Both the position numbers and the translations under genes were made by a program. Shown in pieces: positions 32,166 to 40,566 of a stretch of 64,000 nt of DNA. The first letter of the stretch is position 1. Each line of letters opens with the position of its first letter. Source of the DNA: CAIKZZ01 sp035524595 (GTDB lineage: Bacteria; Pseudomonadota; Gammaproteobacteria; Steroidobacterales; Steroidobacteraceae); the NCBI GenBank assembly GCA_035524595.1, contig DATKOP010000019.1:1-64000 (forward strand), given 5' to 3'. The notes under the pieces are model-generated. The model made no database searches and was not told where the DNA came from. It saw only the letters and a list, made by a program, of their open reading frames with translations.

Positions 32166-33085
32166 TGCACTGGTCGCGCATTCCCGAGGCCACCTTCGTG
32201 CCCGGCATCCGCGTGCTGCTCGCGCTGCACGCCGCCTTCGGCCGGCGTGCCTTCCGGCTCGCCCTCTGGCCGGTGGTGCTGTGGTATGCGCTCACCCGGC
32301 CGGCCGCGAGGCAGGCCTCGCTCGACTACCTGGCGCGCCTCGGCAGCGTCAGCGACGAGGCACCCTCGCCCTCGCTCGCGACGGTACTGCGGCACTTCGC
32401 GGCCTTCGCCGAGTCGCTGCTCGACAAGCTGCTGATCTGGGGCGGCCGGCTCGACGCGCTGCGCTACGAGGTGCACGGCAACGCGGTGATCCACGCCGCC
32501 GTCGACGCCGGGCGCGGCGCGCTGCTGATCACGGCCCACGTCGGCAACTTCGAGCTCTGCCAGGCGCTCGCGACCCGCTACACGCCGGTGCGCATCAACG
32601 TGCTGATGCACACCGCCAACGCCGCCCGCTTCAATGCGCTGCTGGCGCGCAGCGCGCTCGCCGACCGGCTGTGCCTGATCCCGGTCGACGGCATGTCGCC
32701 GTCGACGGCGGCGCTGCTGGCGCAGCGCATCGACGCCGGCGAGCTGGTCGCGATCGCCGGCGACCGGCTGCTGAACGCCGGCGCCGGCGACTCGATGCAG
32801 GCCTCGTTCCTCGGCGCGCCGGCGGCGTTCCCGATCGGCCCCTACGTGCTCGCCGCGGCGCTCGGCTGCCCGCTGATCGCGCTGTTCGCGACCCGCCACG
32901 GCGAGACCTACCGGATCAGCGTGGAGCAGCTGGCGGAGCGGGTAGAATTGCCGCGGCGCGCGCGCGAGGAGGCGGTGCGCGCGCTGCTGGAGCGCTTCGT
33001 GGCGCTGCTCGCGGCCGAGTGCCGCGCCGCGCCGCTGCAGTGGTTCAACTTCTACCCGTTCTGGGCCCCGCCGGGCGCGGGCTGA
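32165..33085 (+). CDS. LpxL/HtrB-type acyltransferase
   Basis: A 306-residue membrane-bound acyltransferase of the lipid A late-acyltransferase family. The catalytic H-x4-E is H125-VGNF-E130 in LLITAHVGNFELC, and GDRLLN follows as the second conserved block. A hydrophobic helix near residues 30-50 (RLALWPVVLWYALTRP) anchors it. It likely transfers the polyene acyl chain, or a companion acyl group, to the sugar-lipid made by the neighbouring glycosyltransferase. The start overlaps the GT2 stop by one base. Confidence 0.88.
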   Translation: MHWSRIPEATFVPGIRVLLALHAAFGRRAFRLALWPVVLWYALTRPAARQASLDYLARLGSVSDEAPSPSLATVLRHFAAFAESLLDKLLIWGGRLDALRYEVHGNAVIHAAVDAGRGALLITAHVGNFELCQALATRYTPVRINVLMHTANAARFNALLARSALADRLCLIPVDGMSPSTAALLAQRIDAGELVAIAGDRLLNAGAGDSMQASFLGAPAAFPIGPYVLAAALGCPLIALFATRHGETYRISVEQLAERVELPRRAREEAVRALLERFVALLAAECRAAPLQWFNFYPFWAPPGAG

Positions 33086-33094
33086 GGAGCTGCG

Positions 33095-33706
33095 ATGGAT
33101 CCGGTCCTGCGCGTGCTGGCGGTGGCGCTGCTCGCGGCGCTCGCCGCGCCGGCGGCGGCCGCCGACCTCCTCGGCGACGTCAAGGCGCGGCTCGATCAGG
33201 CGCGCGTGTCGCGCGGCGAGTTCCAGCAGGAGAAGCGGCTGGTCGGCATCGCGCGGCCGCTGCACGGCCGCGGCAGCTTCCTCGTCGACCGCGACCGCGG
33301 CGTCGTGTGGCGCACCGAGGCCCCGTTTCGGAGCGTGCTCAAGATCACGCGCCGCGAGATCGTGCAGACCGACGGCAGCCGGGTGCTGATGCAGCTCGCG
33401 ACCGACCGCGACCCGGCGGTCAAGGCGGTCAGCGCCGTGCTGTTCGCGACCTTCGCCGCGGACTTCGGCGCGCTGTCGCCGTACTTCAGCATCGACGGCG
33501 GGACGAACGGTGCCGCCTGGCACCTGACGCTGCGGCCCAGGGAAGCGGGCCTCGCGCGCCTGATCGAGAGCCTCGAGCTCGCGGGCGAGCACGAGGTGCG
33601 GCGCGTCGAGCTCAAGTCCGCGAGCGGCGACCTGCTGCACATCGAGTTCCAGAAGGTCGAGACCGCCCCGGCGCCGAGCGCCGCGGAGGCCGCGGAACTT
33701 GACTAG
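33095..33706 (+). CDS. LolA-like periplasmic carrier
   Basis: A 203-residue exported protein. The signal peptide (LAVALLAALAAPAAAAD) is cleaved near residue 23, and the mature domain begins LLGDVKARLDQARVSRGEFQQEKRL, where GEFQQEK is the LolA-family signature. Further LolA elements are GSFLVDRDRGVVWRTEAPF and the C-terminal LIESLELAGEHEVRRVELKSASGDLLHIEF. In aryl polyene loci this protein (ApeL position) is proposed to ferry the product across the periplasm. It overlaps the exporter gene by eight bases. Confidence 0.88.
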   Translation: MDPVLRVLAVALLAALAAPAAAADLLGDVKARLDQARVSRGEFQQEKRLVGIARPLHGRGSFLVDRDRGVVWRTEAPFRSVLKITRREIVQTDGSRVLMQLATDRDPAVKAVSAVLFATFAADFGALSPYFSIDGGTNGAAWHLTLRPREAGLARLIESLELAGEHEVRRVELKSASGDLLHIEFQKVETAPAPSAAEAAELD

Positions 33707-36017
33707 GCCGCTGGCCATCCTCTGGCTGGCGGCCTGCCTCGCGGCCGCCGGCTGGCTGCTCGCCGAGGGCCGCGGCCTCGAGCGGCGCATCGACACCGAC
33801 CTCTTCGCGCTCCTGCCGAAGGACACGCGCGACCCGCTCGCCGAGTCGGCGCTCGCCGCGATGGGGGCGGCCGGCGAACGCCAGCTGATCGTGCTGGTCG
33901 GCGACCCGGACCCGGCGCGCGCCGCGGCCGGGGCGCGCGCGCTCGCGGCACGGCTCAGCGGCGGGCCGCTGCATCCGAGCGCGGGCGGCGACGCCGCCGG
34001 ACGCATCGTCAGCTTCTACGCGACGCATCGCGCCGGCCTGCTCGCGCCTGCGGACCGCGCCCGCCTCGGCGCCGCCGACGCCGCCGACTACTTCGCGCAG
34101 CGCGCGCTCGCGGCGGCGTTCGCGCCGCTCTCGGGCGGCACGCTGCCGTGGAGCGCCGATCCCTTCGGGCTCTACGGCAACTGGCTGCTGGCGCAGGGCG
34201 GCGCGACGCGGGTGCGGCCGCAGGGCGACCAGCTCGCGGTCGAGGCGAACGGCCGCACCTACATCGTGCTGCCCTACGAGCTCGACGGCAGCGCCTTTGC
34301 GCTCGCGCTGCAGCAGCAGCTCGCGCCGCGGCTCGCGGCCGCGGTGGCGGCCGCGCGCGCCGCGGCGCCCGGGGCCGAGGTGCTCAGCGCCGGCATCGTG
34401 CTGCACGCCGCCGCTGCCGCCGCGGGTGCGCAGCGCGAGATGTCGGTCATCGGCGCGGGCTCGACGCTCGGCGCGCTGCTGCTGGTCGTGATCGCGTTCC
34501 GCGGCCTGCGGCCGGCGGCGCTCATGGTGCTGTCGCTGCTGACCGGCACGCTGCTCGCGGCCACCGTCAGCTTCGCGCTGTTCCCGCGCGTGCACGTGCT
34601 GACGCTGGTGTTCGGCTCGAGCCTCGTCGGCGTCGCGGTCGACTACGGGCTGCTCGCGCTCGGCGCCTCGCTCGGCGCGCCGGCGGGCGATGCCGCCGCG
34701 GTCGCAACGCGCTACCGGCAGCTGCTGCCGGCGATGCTGCTCGCGCTGCTGACGACGCTGGTCGGGTACCTCGCGCTCGCGGTCACGCCGTTCACGGGGC
34801 TCTTGCAGATGGCGGTGTTCTCCGCCGCCGGCATCACCGGCGCCTGGCTCACCGTCGTGCTCTGGTTCCCGCGGCTCGCGCCGCGCACGATCGCCGAGTC
34901 GCCGGCCTCGCGCCGCATCGGCGCCGCGCTCGGCGCCTGGCCACGCCTCGGTGCGCGCGGCTGGCCGCTGATCGCGCTGCTCGCGGTGCTGTCGGTTGCC
35001 GGGCTCGCGCGGCTGCGCGCGGACGACGACGTGCGCGCGCTGGTGCGCCCGGACCCCGCGCTGCTGCGCGAGCAGCTCGCGGTCGGCCGGGTGCTCGAGC
35101 TGCCGAGCCCGGCGCAGTTCTTCGTCGTCGAGGGCGCGGACCCCGAGGCGACGCTGGTCGCCGGCGAGAAGCTCGCCGCCCTGCTCGACGGCTTCGTCGC
35201 CGCGCACCGCCTCAGCGGCTACGACAGCGTGAGCCGCTGGGTGCCGTCGGCCGCGCGCCAGGAGGCCGACCGGCGCCTGGTGCGCGAGGCGCTCATCGCG
35301 CCCGGCGGCGCGCTCGCGCGCGTCGCCGCCGAGACCGGGCTCGACGCGGCCGCCACGGCGGCGCTCTGGCAGCGGGGCGCGCCGCTGTCGCTCGAGACCT
35401 GGCTCGCGGACCCGGTGTCGGCGCCGTTTCGCTACCTGTGGCTCGGCAGGGCGCCGGGCGGCGGCGCGGCGACCCTGGTGCTGCTGAAGGGGCTCGGCGA
35501 CGCCGGCACCGGCCGCGCGCTCGCGGCGCTCGCGGGGCCAGGCCTGCACTACGTCGACAAGCCGGCTGAGATCTCGGCGCTCTTCAAGCGCCAGCGCGAG
35601 CTCCTCGGGGTGCTGCTCGCGGCGGGCTATGCGCTCGCGGCGGCGCTCCTCTGGCTGCGCTACCGCGCCGACGGCTGGCGGGTGCTGGCGCCGACCGCGG
35701 TCGCGACGCTATTCGTGCTCGCGGCGCACGGGCTCGCGGGCCTGCCGGTGCAGCTCTTGACGCTCGTGAGCCTGCTGCTGCTGCTCGGCATGGGCGTCGA
35801 CTACGGCATCTTCCTGATGGAGCGGCCGGACGACGGGCGCATGTTCGTGGCGATCTGCCTGTCGGCGGCCTCGACGCTGCTGTCCTTCGGGCTGCTCGCC
35901 GTGAGCGGCACGCCGGCGCTGCGGGCCTTCGGCATCGCGACGCTGCTCGGCGTCGTCAGCGTCTGGCTGGTGGCGCCGGTGTGCCGCCCGGGCGCGGCGC
36001 GGGGCGGCCGCCCGTGA
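33699..36017 (+). CDS. MMPL/RND-type exporter
   Basis: A 772-residue permease with about 12 membrane segments in two halves, each with a periplasmic loop domain (after RRIDTDLFALLPKDTRDPL and again after LRADDDVRALVRPDPALL). Membrane segments such as VDYGLLALGASLGAPAGDAA and LLLGMGVDYGIFLME contain the VDYG motif of RND/MMPL permeases, expected to carry the proton-relay Asp. It should move the lipid-linked polyene out of the inner membrane (ApeM position). Start is TTG at 33699, overlapping the LolA-like stop; the first residues TRPLAILWLAACLAAAGWLL form the first membrane segment. Confidence 0.9.
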   Translation: MTRPLAILWLAACLAAAGWLLAEGRGLERRIDTDLFALLPKDTRDPLAESALAAMGAAGERQLIVLVGDPDPARAAAGARALAARLSGGPLHPSAGGDAAGRIVSFYATHRAGLLAPADRARLGAADAADYFAQRALAAAFAPLSGGTLPWSADPFGLYGNWLLAQGGATRVRPQGDQLAVEANGRTYIVLPYELDGSAFALALQQQLAPRLAAAVAAARAAAPGAEVLSAGIVLHAAAAAAGAQREMSVIGAGSTLGALLLVVIAFRGLRPAALMVLSLLTGTLLAATVSFALFPRVHVLTLVFGSSLVGVAVDYGLLALGASLGAPAGDAAAVATRYRQLLPAMLLALLTTLVGYLALAVTPFTGLLQMAVFSAAGITGAWLTVVLWFPRLAPRTIAESPASRRIGAALGAWPRLGARGWPLIALLAVLSVAGLARLRADDDVRALVRPDPALLREQLAVGRVLELPSPAQFFVVEGADPEATLVAGEKLAALLDGFVAAHRLSGYDSVSRWVPSAARQEADRRLVREALIAPGGALARVAAETGLDAAATAALWQRGAPLSLETWLADPVSAPFRYLWLGRAPGGGAATLVLLKGLGDAGTGRALAALAGPGLHYVDKPAEISALFKRQRELLGVLLAAGYALAAALLWLRYRADGWRVLAPTAVATLFVLAAHGLAGLPVQLLTLVSLLLLLGMGVDYGIFLMERPDDGRMFVAICLSAASTLLSFGLLAVSGTPALRAFGIATLLGVVSVWLVAPVCRPGAARGGRP

Positions 36018-36556
36018 GCGGCCGCCGGGCGCGCGCGGCGCTCCTCCTCGGCGCGGCGCTCGCGGGCTGCGCCGCCGGGTTCCTGCCGCTGCCGCTGCTC
36101 GAGGTGCGGCCGGCGGACCTCGGGCCGCCGCGGACCATCGAGCAGCGCCTGCAGCTCACCCGCCACGGCCGGTCGATGGTCCTCGACGGCGTCGCCGACG
36201 TCGCGGCGACGCGCGTCACGCTGATCGCGACCGCGCTCGGCGTGCGGCTCTACGCGCTCGAGTACGACGGCCGCCGCGTGGTCCGCGGCCCCGGCGGCGC
36301 CGCTGGCGGCGCCCCGCCGCCCTCGGTCCTGCTCGACGACTTCCTGCTGCTGTACGCACCGACCGAGGTCCTCGCCGCCGCTCTGCCCGACGATCTGCGC
36401 CTCGTCGCGGACCCGGGCGGGCGCCGGCTGTACCGCGACGCGCGGCTGCTGGTGGCGATCACCTACGAGGGTGCGGACCCCGCCAACGGCCGCAGCCGGC
36501 TGCACAACGCCGCGCTCGACTATGATCTCGTCGTGGATTCGACGGTGGTGCAGTGA
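36014..36556 (+). CDS. DUF3261 lipoprotein
   Basis: A 180-residue lipoprotein. GTG 36014 gives a signal peptide ending AALLLGAALAGC with the lipobox LAGC. The mature part has LTRHGRSMVLDGVADVAATRVTLIATALGVRLYALEYDGRRV and SVLLDDFLLLYAPTEVLAAAL, typical of DUF3261 proteins found next to aryl polyene exporters. It probably works with the LolA-like carrier at the outer membrane, by analogy with LolA-LolB. Both ends overlap neighbours by four bases (GTGA). Confidence 0.85.
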   Translation: MSGRRARAALLLGAALAGCAAGFLPLPLLEVRPADLGPPRTIEQRLQLTRHGRSMVLDGVADVAATRVTLIATALGVRLYALEYDGRRVVRGPGGAAGGAPPPSVLLDDFLLLYAPTEVLAAALPDDLRLVADPGGRRLYRDARLLVAITYEGADPANGRSRLHNAALDYDLVVDSTVVQ

Positions 36557-37722
36557 ACTTCTTCCTGGGAGAGCCCGCGATCGTCTGCGCGCTCGGCGGC
36601 GAGCTCGCGACCGTCCGGGAGAACCTGTTCGCGGGCCTGAGCCCCGGCTTGCGCAGCACCGAGGCCTACAGCCCGGGCCGGCCGCTGATGGTCGGCACGG
36701 CGGCGTTCGAGGCGCCGGCGGCGGCGGCGCTTCGGCACCGCTCGCGCAACAACCGGCTGCTGGCGGCGGCGCTCGCCGCGCTCAGGCCGCGCCTCGAGCC
36801 GGTGCTCGCGGCACTGCCGCCGCACCGGGTCGCGGTCGTGCTCGGCACCAGCACCTCGGGCATGGAGGAGACCGAGCAGGCGGTCGCGGCCGAGGCCGCA
36901 ACCGGCGCGCTGCCGGCGGGTTTCCACCTCGGCCAGCAGGAGCTCGGCTCCGGCGCGCTCTTCCTCGCCGAGGCGCTCGGCGTCACGGGCCCCGCCTACA
37001 CCGTCTCGACCGCGTGCTCCTCGAGCGCCAAGGCGATCGCGAGCGGCGCCCGGCTGCTCGCGGCCGGGCTCGCGGACGCCGTCATCGTCGGCGGCGCCGA
37101 CACGCTGTGCCGGTTCACGGTGGCGGGCTTCGCCGCGCTCGAGGCGGTGAGCCCGGGGCGCAGCAACCCCTTCTCGATCCACCGCGACGGCATCAACATC
37201 GGCGAGGGCGCGGCGCTGTTCCTGCTGACCCGCACGCCGGCGCCGGTGCGGCTCACGGGCTGGGGCGAGGCCTCGGACGGCCACCACGTCTCGGCGCCCG
37301 ACCCGCAAGGGCGGGGCGCGCGGCTCGCGATCGAGGCCGCGCTCGCCCGCGCCGGCGCCGGGGCCGCCCGGCGCGTCGGCTACGTCAATCTGCACGGCAC
37401 CGGGACGCGGCAGAATGACGCCATGGAAAGCCGCGTCGTCCACGACCTCCTGCCCGGGGTGCCGTCGAGCTCCACCAAGCCCCTGACCGGCCACGCGCTC
37501 GGCGCCGCCGGGGCGATCGAGGCCGCCTTCTGCTGGCTCGCGCTCACCGACCCCGCCGGCCGCCTGCCGCCGCACCTCTACGACGGCGCGACCGACCCCG
37601 AGCTGGCGCCGCTCGCGCTGGTCGCCGCCGGCACGCGCCTCGGCGCGCCGCCCGCCGCCGCGGTCACGACCTCCTTCGCCTTCGGCGGCAGCAACGCCGC
37701 GCTCGTGCTGGAGCGCGCGTGA
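36553..37722 (+). CDS. apeO: Beta-ketoacyl-ACP synthase (ApeO type)
   Basis: A 389-residue condensing enzyme with a complete Cys-His-His triad: C155 in STACSSSAKAI, H281 in NLHGTGT and H314 in TGHALGAAGAIEAA. The C-terminal FAFGGSNAALVLER is intact. It should extend the polyene with malonyl units, together with the non-catalytic partner encoded at 27645. GTG 36553 overlaps the DUF3261 stop. Assignment to ApeO rather than ApeR follows gene order (lipoprotein, KS, dehydratase, reductase, KS) rather than a search. Confidence 0.92.
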   Translation: MNFFLGEPAIVCALGGELATVRENLFAGLSPGLRSTEAYSPGRPLMVGTAAFEAPAAAALRHRSRNNRLLAAALAALRPRLEPVLAALPPHRVAVVLGTSTSGMEETEQAVAAEAATGALPAGFHLGQQELGSGALFLAEALGVTGPAYTVSTACSSSAKAIASGARLLAAGLADAVIVGGADTLCRFTVAGFAALEAVSPGRSNPFSIHRDGINIGEGAALFLLTRTPAPVRLTGWGEASDGHHVSAPDPQGRGARLAIEAALARAGAGAARRVGYVNLHGTGTRQNDAMESRVVHDLLPGVPSSSTKPLTGHALGAAGAIEAAFCWLALTDPAGRLPPHLYDGATDPELAPLALVAAGTRLGAPPAAAVTTSFAFGGSNAALVLERA

Positions 37723-38159
37723 CGCCGATCGAGCAGCTGGTGCCCCACGCGCGGCCGGCGCTCCTGCTCGACCGCGTCGTCGAGGCGCACGGCGACGTCG
37801 TTGTGACAGAGACCCAGGTCCGGGAGGACAATCCCTACTGCGCCGACGGGCACGTCGGCGCCTGGATCGGCATCGAGCTGATCGCGCAGAGCATCGCCGC
37901 GCTGGCCGGGATCGAGGCGCTGCGCGCCGGCCGCCCGGTGCGCATCGGTTTCCTGCTCGGCACGCGCCGCTACCGCAGCAGCGTGCCGGGGTTTGCGCTC
38001 GGCGCCCGGCTGAGAATCGAGGTGACCCGCGAGTTCCAGACCGACGACGGCCTGGGCGCCGCGCGCGGCCGGATTCTGGCGGAGGACGGGCGCCTGCTCG
38101 GCGAGGGGCTGCTGACGGTGTTCCAGCCCGCCCGCCCGGAGGACGTGATCGGCCGATGA
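37719..38159 (+). CDS. apeP: Hotdog 3-hydroxyacyl-ACP dehydratase-like protein (ApeP type)
   Basis: A 146-residue hotdog-fold protein. VPHARPALLLDRVVEAHGDVVVTETQVREDNPYCADGHVGAWIGIELIAQSIAALAG follows the FabZ/ApeP layout, with the GHVGAWIGIE helix. In the studied aryl polyene pathway ApeP pairs with ApeI, and both active sites contribute residues; here the ApeI equivalent is the C-terminal domain of the ligase fusion at 29755. GTG start, with GTGA and ATGA overlaps at its two ends. Confidence 0.87.
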   Translation: MTPIEQLVPHARPALLLDRVVEAHGDVVVTETQVREDNPYCADGHVGAWIGIELIAQSIAALAGIEALRAGRPVRIGFLLGTRRYRSSVPGFALGARLRIEVTREFQTDDGLGAARGRILAEDGRLLGEGLLTVFQPARPEDVIGR

Positions 38160-38884
38160 GCGAGCGCAGTATCATGGTGACCGGCTCGAGCCGCGGCATC
38201 GGCCGCGCGATTGCGCTCAGGCTCGCGGCCGATGGCTTCGACCTCGTCGTGCACTGCCGGTCGCGGCGGGCGGAGGCGGAGGAGACGGCAACCGCGATCC
38301 GCGCGCTCGGCCGCGGCGCGCGCGTGCTCGCCTTCGACGTCGCCGACCGCGAGGCGACGCGCACGGCGCTCGAGGCCGACGTGCTCGCGCACGGCGCCCC
38401 GTACGGCGTCGTCTGCAACGCCGGCATCGCGGCGGACAATGCGTTCCCGGCGCTCAGCGACCGGGACTGGGACAGCGTGATCGAGACGAGCCTGAACGGC
38501 TTCTACAACGTGCTGCGACCGCTCGTGATGCCGATGATCGGCCGCCGGGACGGCGGGCGGATCGTGACCATCGCCTCCGTGTCCGGGCTGGTCGGCAACC
38601 GCGGCCAGGTCAACTACAGCGCCGCCAAGGCCGGCGTCATCGGCGCCAGCAAGGCGCTCGCGCTCGAACTCGCCAAGCGCCGCATCACCGTCAACTGCGT
38701 TGCCCCCGGCCTCATCGAGACAGACATGGTTGCGCCCGAACTCGCCGACGAACTCCTGAAGCTGATCCCCGCGCGCCGCGCCGGGCGCCCCGAGGAGGTG
38801 GCCGGGGCGGTCAGCTTCCTGTGCAGCGACGACGCCGCCTACGTCACGCGGCAGGTGCTGTCGGTCAACGGCGGGCTGATATGA
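38156..38884 (+). CDS. apeQ: 3-oxoacyl-ACP reductase, SDR (ApeQ type)
   Basis: A 242-residue short-chain dehydrogenase of the FabG kind. The NADPH-binding motif TGSSRGIG spans residues 9-16, NAG is at 88-90, and the catalytic residues are S141, Y154 and K158 (YSAAK), followed by NCVAPGLIETDMV. It reduces the beta-keto group formed by the condensing enzymes before dehydration to the polyene. It overlaps the dehydratase and the second ketosynthase genes by four bases each. Confidence 0.94.
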   Translation: MSERSIMVTGSSRGIGRAIALRLAADGFDLVVHCRSRRAEAEETATAIRALGRGARVLAFDVADREATRTALEADVLAHGAPYGVVCNAGIAADNAFPALSDRDWDSVIETSLNGFYNVLRPLVMPMIGRRDGGRIVTIASVSGLVGNRGQVNYSAAKAGVIGASKALALELAKRRITVNCVAPGLIETDMVAPELADELLKLIPARRAGRPEEVAGAVSFLCSDDAAYVTRQVLSVNGGLI

Positions 38885-40110
38885 GGCGCGTCGCGGTCAC
38901 CGGCATGGCGGGCATCAGCCCGCTCGGCAACGACTGGCCGACGGTCGAGCGGCGGCTGCACGCGCGGCAGAACGCCGTGCGCCATATGCCGGAGTGGGAC
39001 ATCTACCAGGGGCTGCTGACGCGGCTCGCGGCGCCCGCGGCGCCGTTCGAGCTGCCCGCCGCGCGCTACACGCGCAAGGCGACGCGCAGCATGGGGCGCG
39101 TGTCGCTGCTCGCGTGCCGCGCCTCCGATCTCGCGCTCGCGGACGCGGGGCTGCTCGACGACCCGCTGCTCTCGAGCGGCCGCGTCGGCGTCGCCTACGG
39201 CTCCTCGACCGGCAGCACCCAGGCGGTGCGCGACTTCGCCGGCATGCTCGAGTACCGGACCACGGCCGGCCTCAACGCGACCACCTACATCCGCATGATG
39301 CCGCACACGACGGCCGTCAACATCGCGGTGTTCTTCGGGCTGACCGGGCGCGTCATCACGACCTCGAGCGCCTGCACCTCCGGCAGCCAGGGCATCGGCT
39401 ACGCCTTCGAGTCGATCCGCCACGGCTACGCGACCGCGATGGTGGCGGGCGGCGGCGAGGAGCTGTGCCCGACCGAGGCGGCGGTGTTCGACACGCTGTT
39501 CGCGACCAGCACCAAGAACGACACGCCGCAGCTGACGCCGCGCCCCTTCGACGCCGCCCGCGACGGCCTGGTGCTCGGCGAGGGGGCGGCGACGCTCGTG
39601 CTCGAGGACCTCGAGCACGCCCGCGCCCGCGGCGCGCGGATCTACGCCGAGCTGGTCGGCTTCGGCACCAACTGCGACGGCTCGCACGTGACGCAGCCGA
39701 GCGCCGAGACCATGGCCGAGGCCATGCGCCTCGCGCTCGAGACCGCGGGGCTCGCGCCGCAGGCGATCGCCTACGTCAACGCGCACGGCACCGCGACGCA
39801 GCAGGGCGACGTCGCGGAGACGACCGCGACCGCGAAGATCTTCGGCCACCGGATACCGTTCAGCTCGCTGAAGAGCTACATGGGCCACACGCTCGGCGCC
39901 TGCGGAGCGCTCGAGGCGTGGATGACGATCGGGATGCTGCGCGCCGGCTGGTTCGCGCCGACGATCAACCTCGACAAGGTCGATCCGGAGTGCGCGCCGC
40001 TCGACTACCTGACGGGCGAGGGCCGCACGATCGACGCCGAGTACGTGATGAGCAATAATTTCGCCTTCGGAGGCATCAACACCTCCCTCATCTTCCGCCG
40101 CCCAGGATAG
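38881..40110 (+). CDS. apeR: Beta-ketoacyl-ACP synthase (ApeR type)
   Basis: A 409-residue condensing enzyme similar to FabF: C165 in TTSSACTSGSQGI, H302 in NAHGTATQQGD and H336 in YMGHTLGACGALEA. The stop lies six bases before the next gene. In characterised aryl polyene systems this second ketosynthase acts early, on the starter unit; whether that holds here is inferred. ATG 38881 shares bases with the reductase stop (ATGA). Confidence 0.92.
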   Translation: MRRVAVTGMAGISPLGNDWPTVERRLHARQNAVRHMPEWDIYQGLLTRLAAPAAPFELPAARYTRKATRSMGRVSLLACRASDLALADAGLLDDPLLSSGRVGVAYGSSTGSTQAVRDFAGMLEYRTTAGLNATTYIRMMPHTTAVNIAVFFGLTGRVITTSSACTSGSQGIGYAFESIRHGYATAMVAGGGEELCPTEAAVFDTLFATSTKNDTPQLTPRPFDAARDGLVLGEGAATLVLEDLEHARARGARIYAELVGFGTNCDGSHVTQPSAETMAEAMRLALETAGLAPQAIAYVNAHGTATQQGDVAETTATAKIFGHRIPFSSLKSYMGHTLGACGALEAWMTIGMLRAGWFAPTINLDKVDPECAPLDYLTGEGRTIDAEYVMSNNFAFGGINTSLIFRRPG

Positions 40111-40116
40111 GTCATC

Positions 40117-40566
40117 ATGAGCATTGGACGCACCATCGGTTGCCTGGCCGTCGCCCTCGCCGTGGCGCTCGCGCCCGCCGCCTACGCCCGCGACGAGGCG
40201 CTGCACCTGCCGATCAAGGAAGTCACCGAGGACGCCGGCAACAAGGCGCGGCTCGGCAGCGACGTCGCGCTCTATTTCGGCGCGCAGGCGACGCCGGCGA
40301 TCGAGACGGCGCTCGGCACGGCCAGCACCAGCAAGAAGACCAACGCCTTCAACAAGGGCGACGCCGAGGCCTGCCGCTGGGCGATGCTGTCGGCGCTGCT
40401 GACGCTGGTGTCGAGCGCCCGCTCCCGCGGTGCCGACGCGGTCGTCGACATCCGCAGCAACTACCAGCACGTCGAGTTCTCGAGCGAGACCGAGTACGAG
40501 TGCCACGCCGGCAACCTGATGGCGGGCGTCGCGTTCACGGGGCGGCTCGTCAAGCTCAAGAAATGA
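40117..40566 (+). CDS. Secreted YbjQ-like small protein (often misnamed excinuclease) in aryl polyene locus
   Basis: A 149-residue exported protein. The signal peptide (MSIGRTIGCLAVALAVALAPAAYA) ends at AYA. The mature part contains KARLGSDVALYFGAQATPAIETALG and ADAVVDIRSNYQHVEFSSETEYECHAGNLMAGVAFTGRLV, which resemble the heavy-metal-binding-domain/YbjQ fold. Databases sometimes label such proteins excinuclease subunit A by error; nothing here relates to DNA repair. The gene is coupled to the phosphopantetheinyl transferase (ATGA at 40563). Confidence 0.68.
   Translation: MSIGRTIGCLAVALAVALAPAAYARDEALHLPIKEVTEDAGNKARLGSDVALYFGAQATPAIETALGTASTSKKTNAFNKGDAEACRWAMLSALLTLVSSARSRGADAVVDIRSNYQHVEFSSETEYECHAGNLMAGVAFTGRLVKLKK

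Noticed and set aside
40117..40566. Reading the small secreted protein as excinuclease subunit A
   Set aside because: It is 149 residues with a signal peptide and no ATPase motifs; the label is a known annotation error for this kind of protein.
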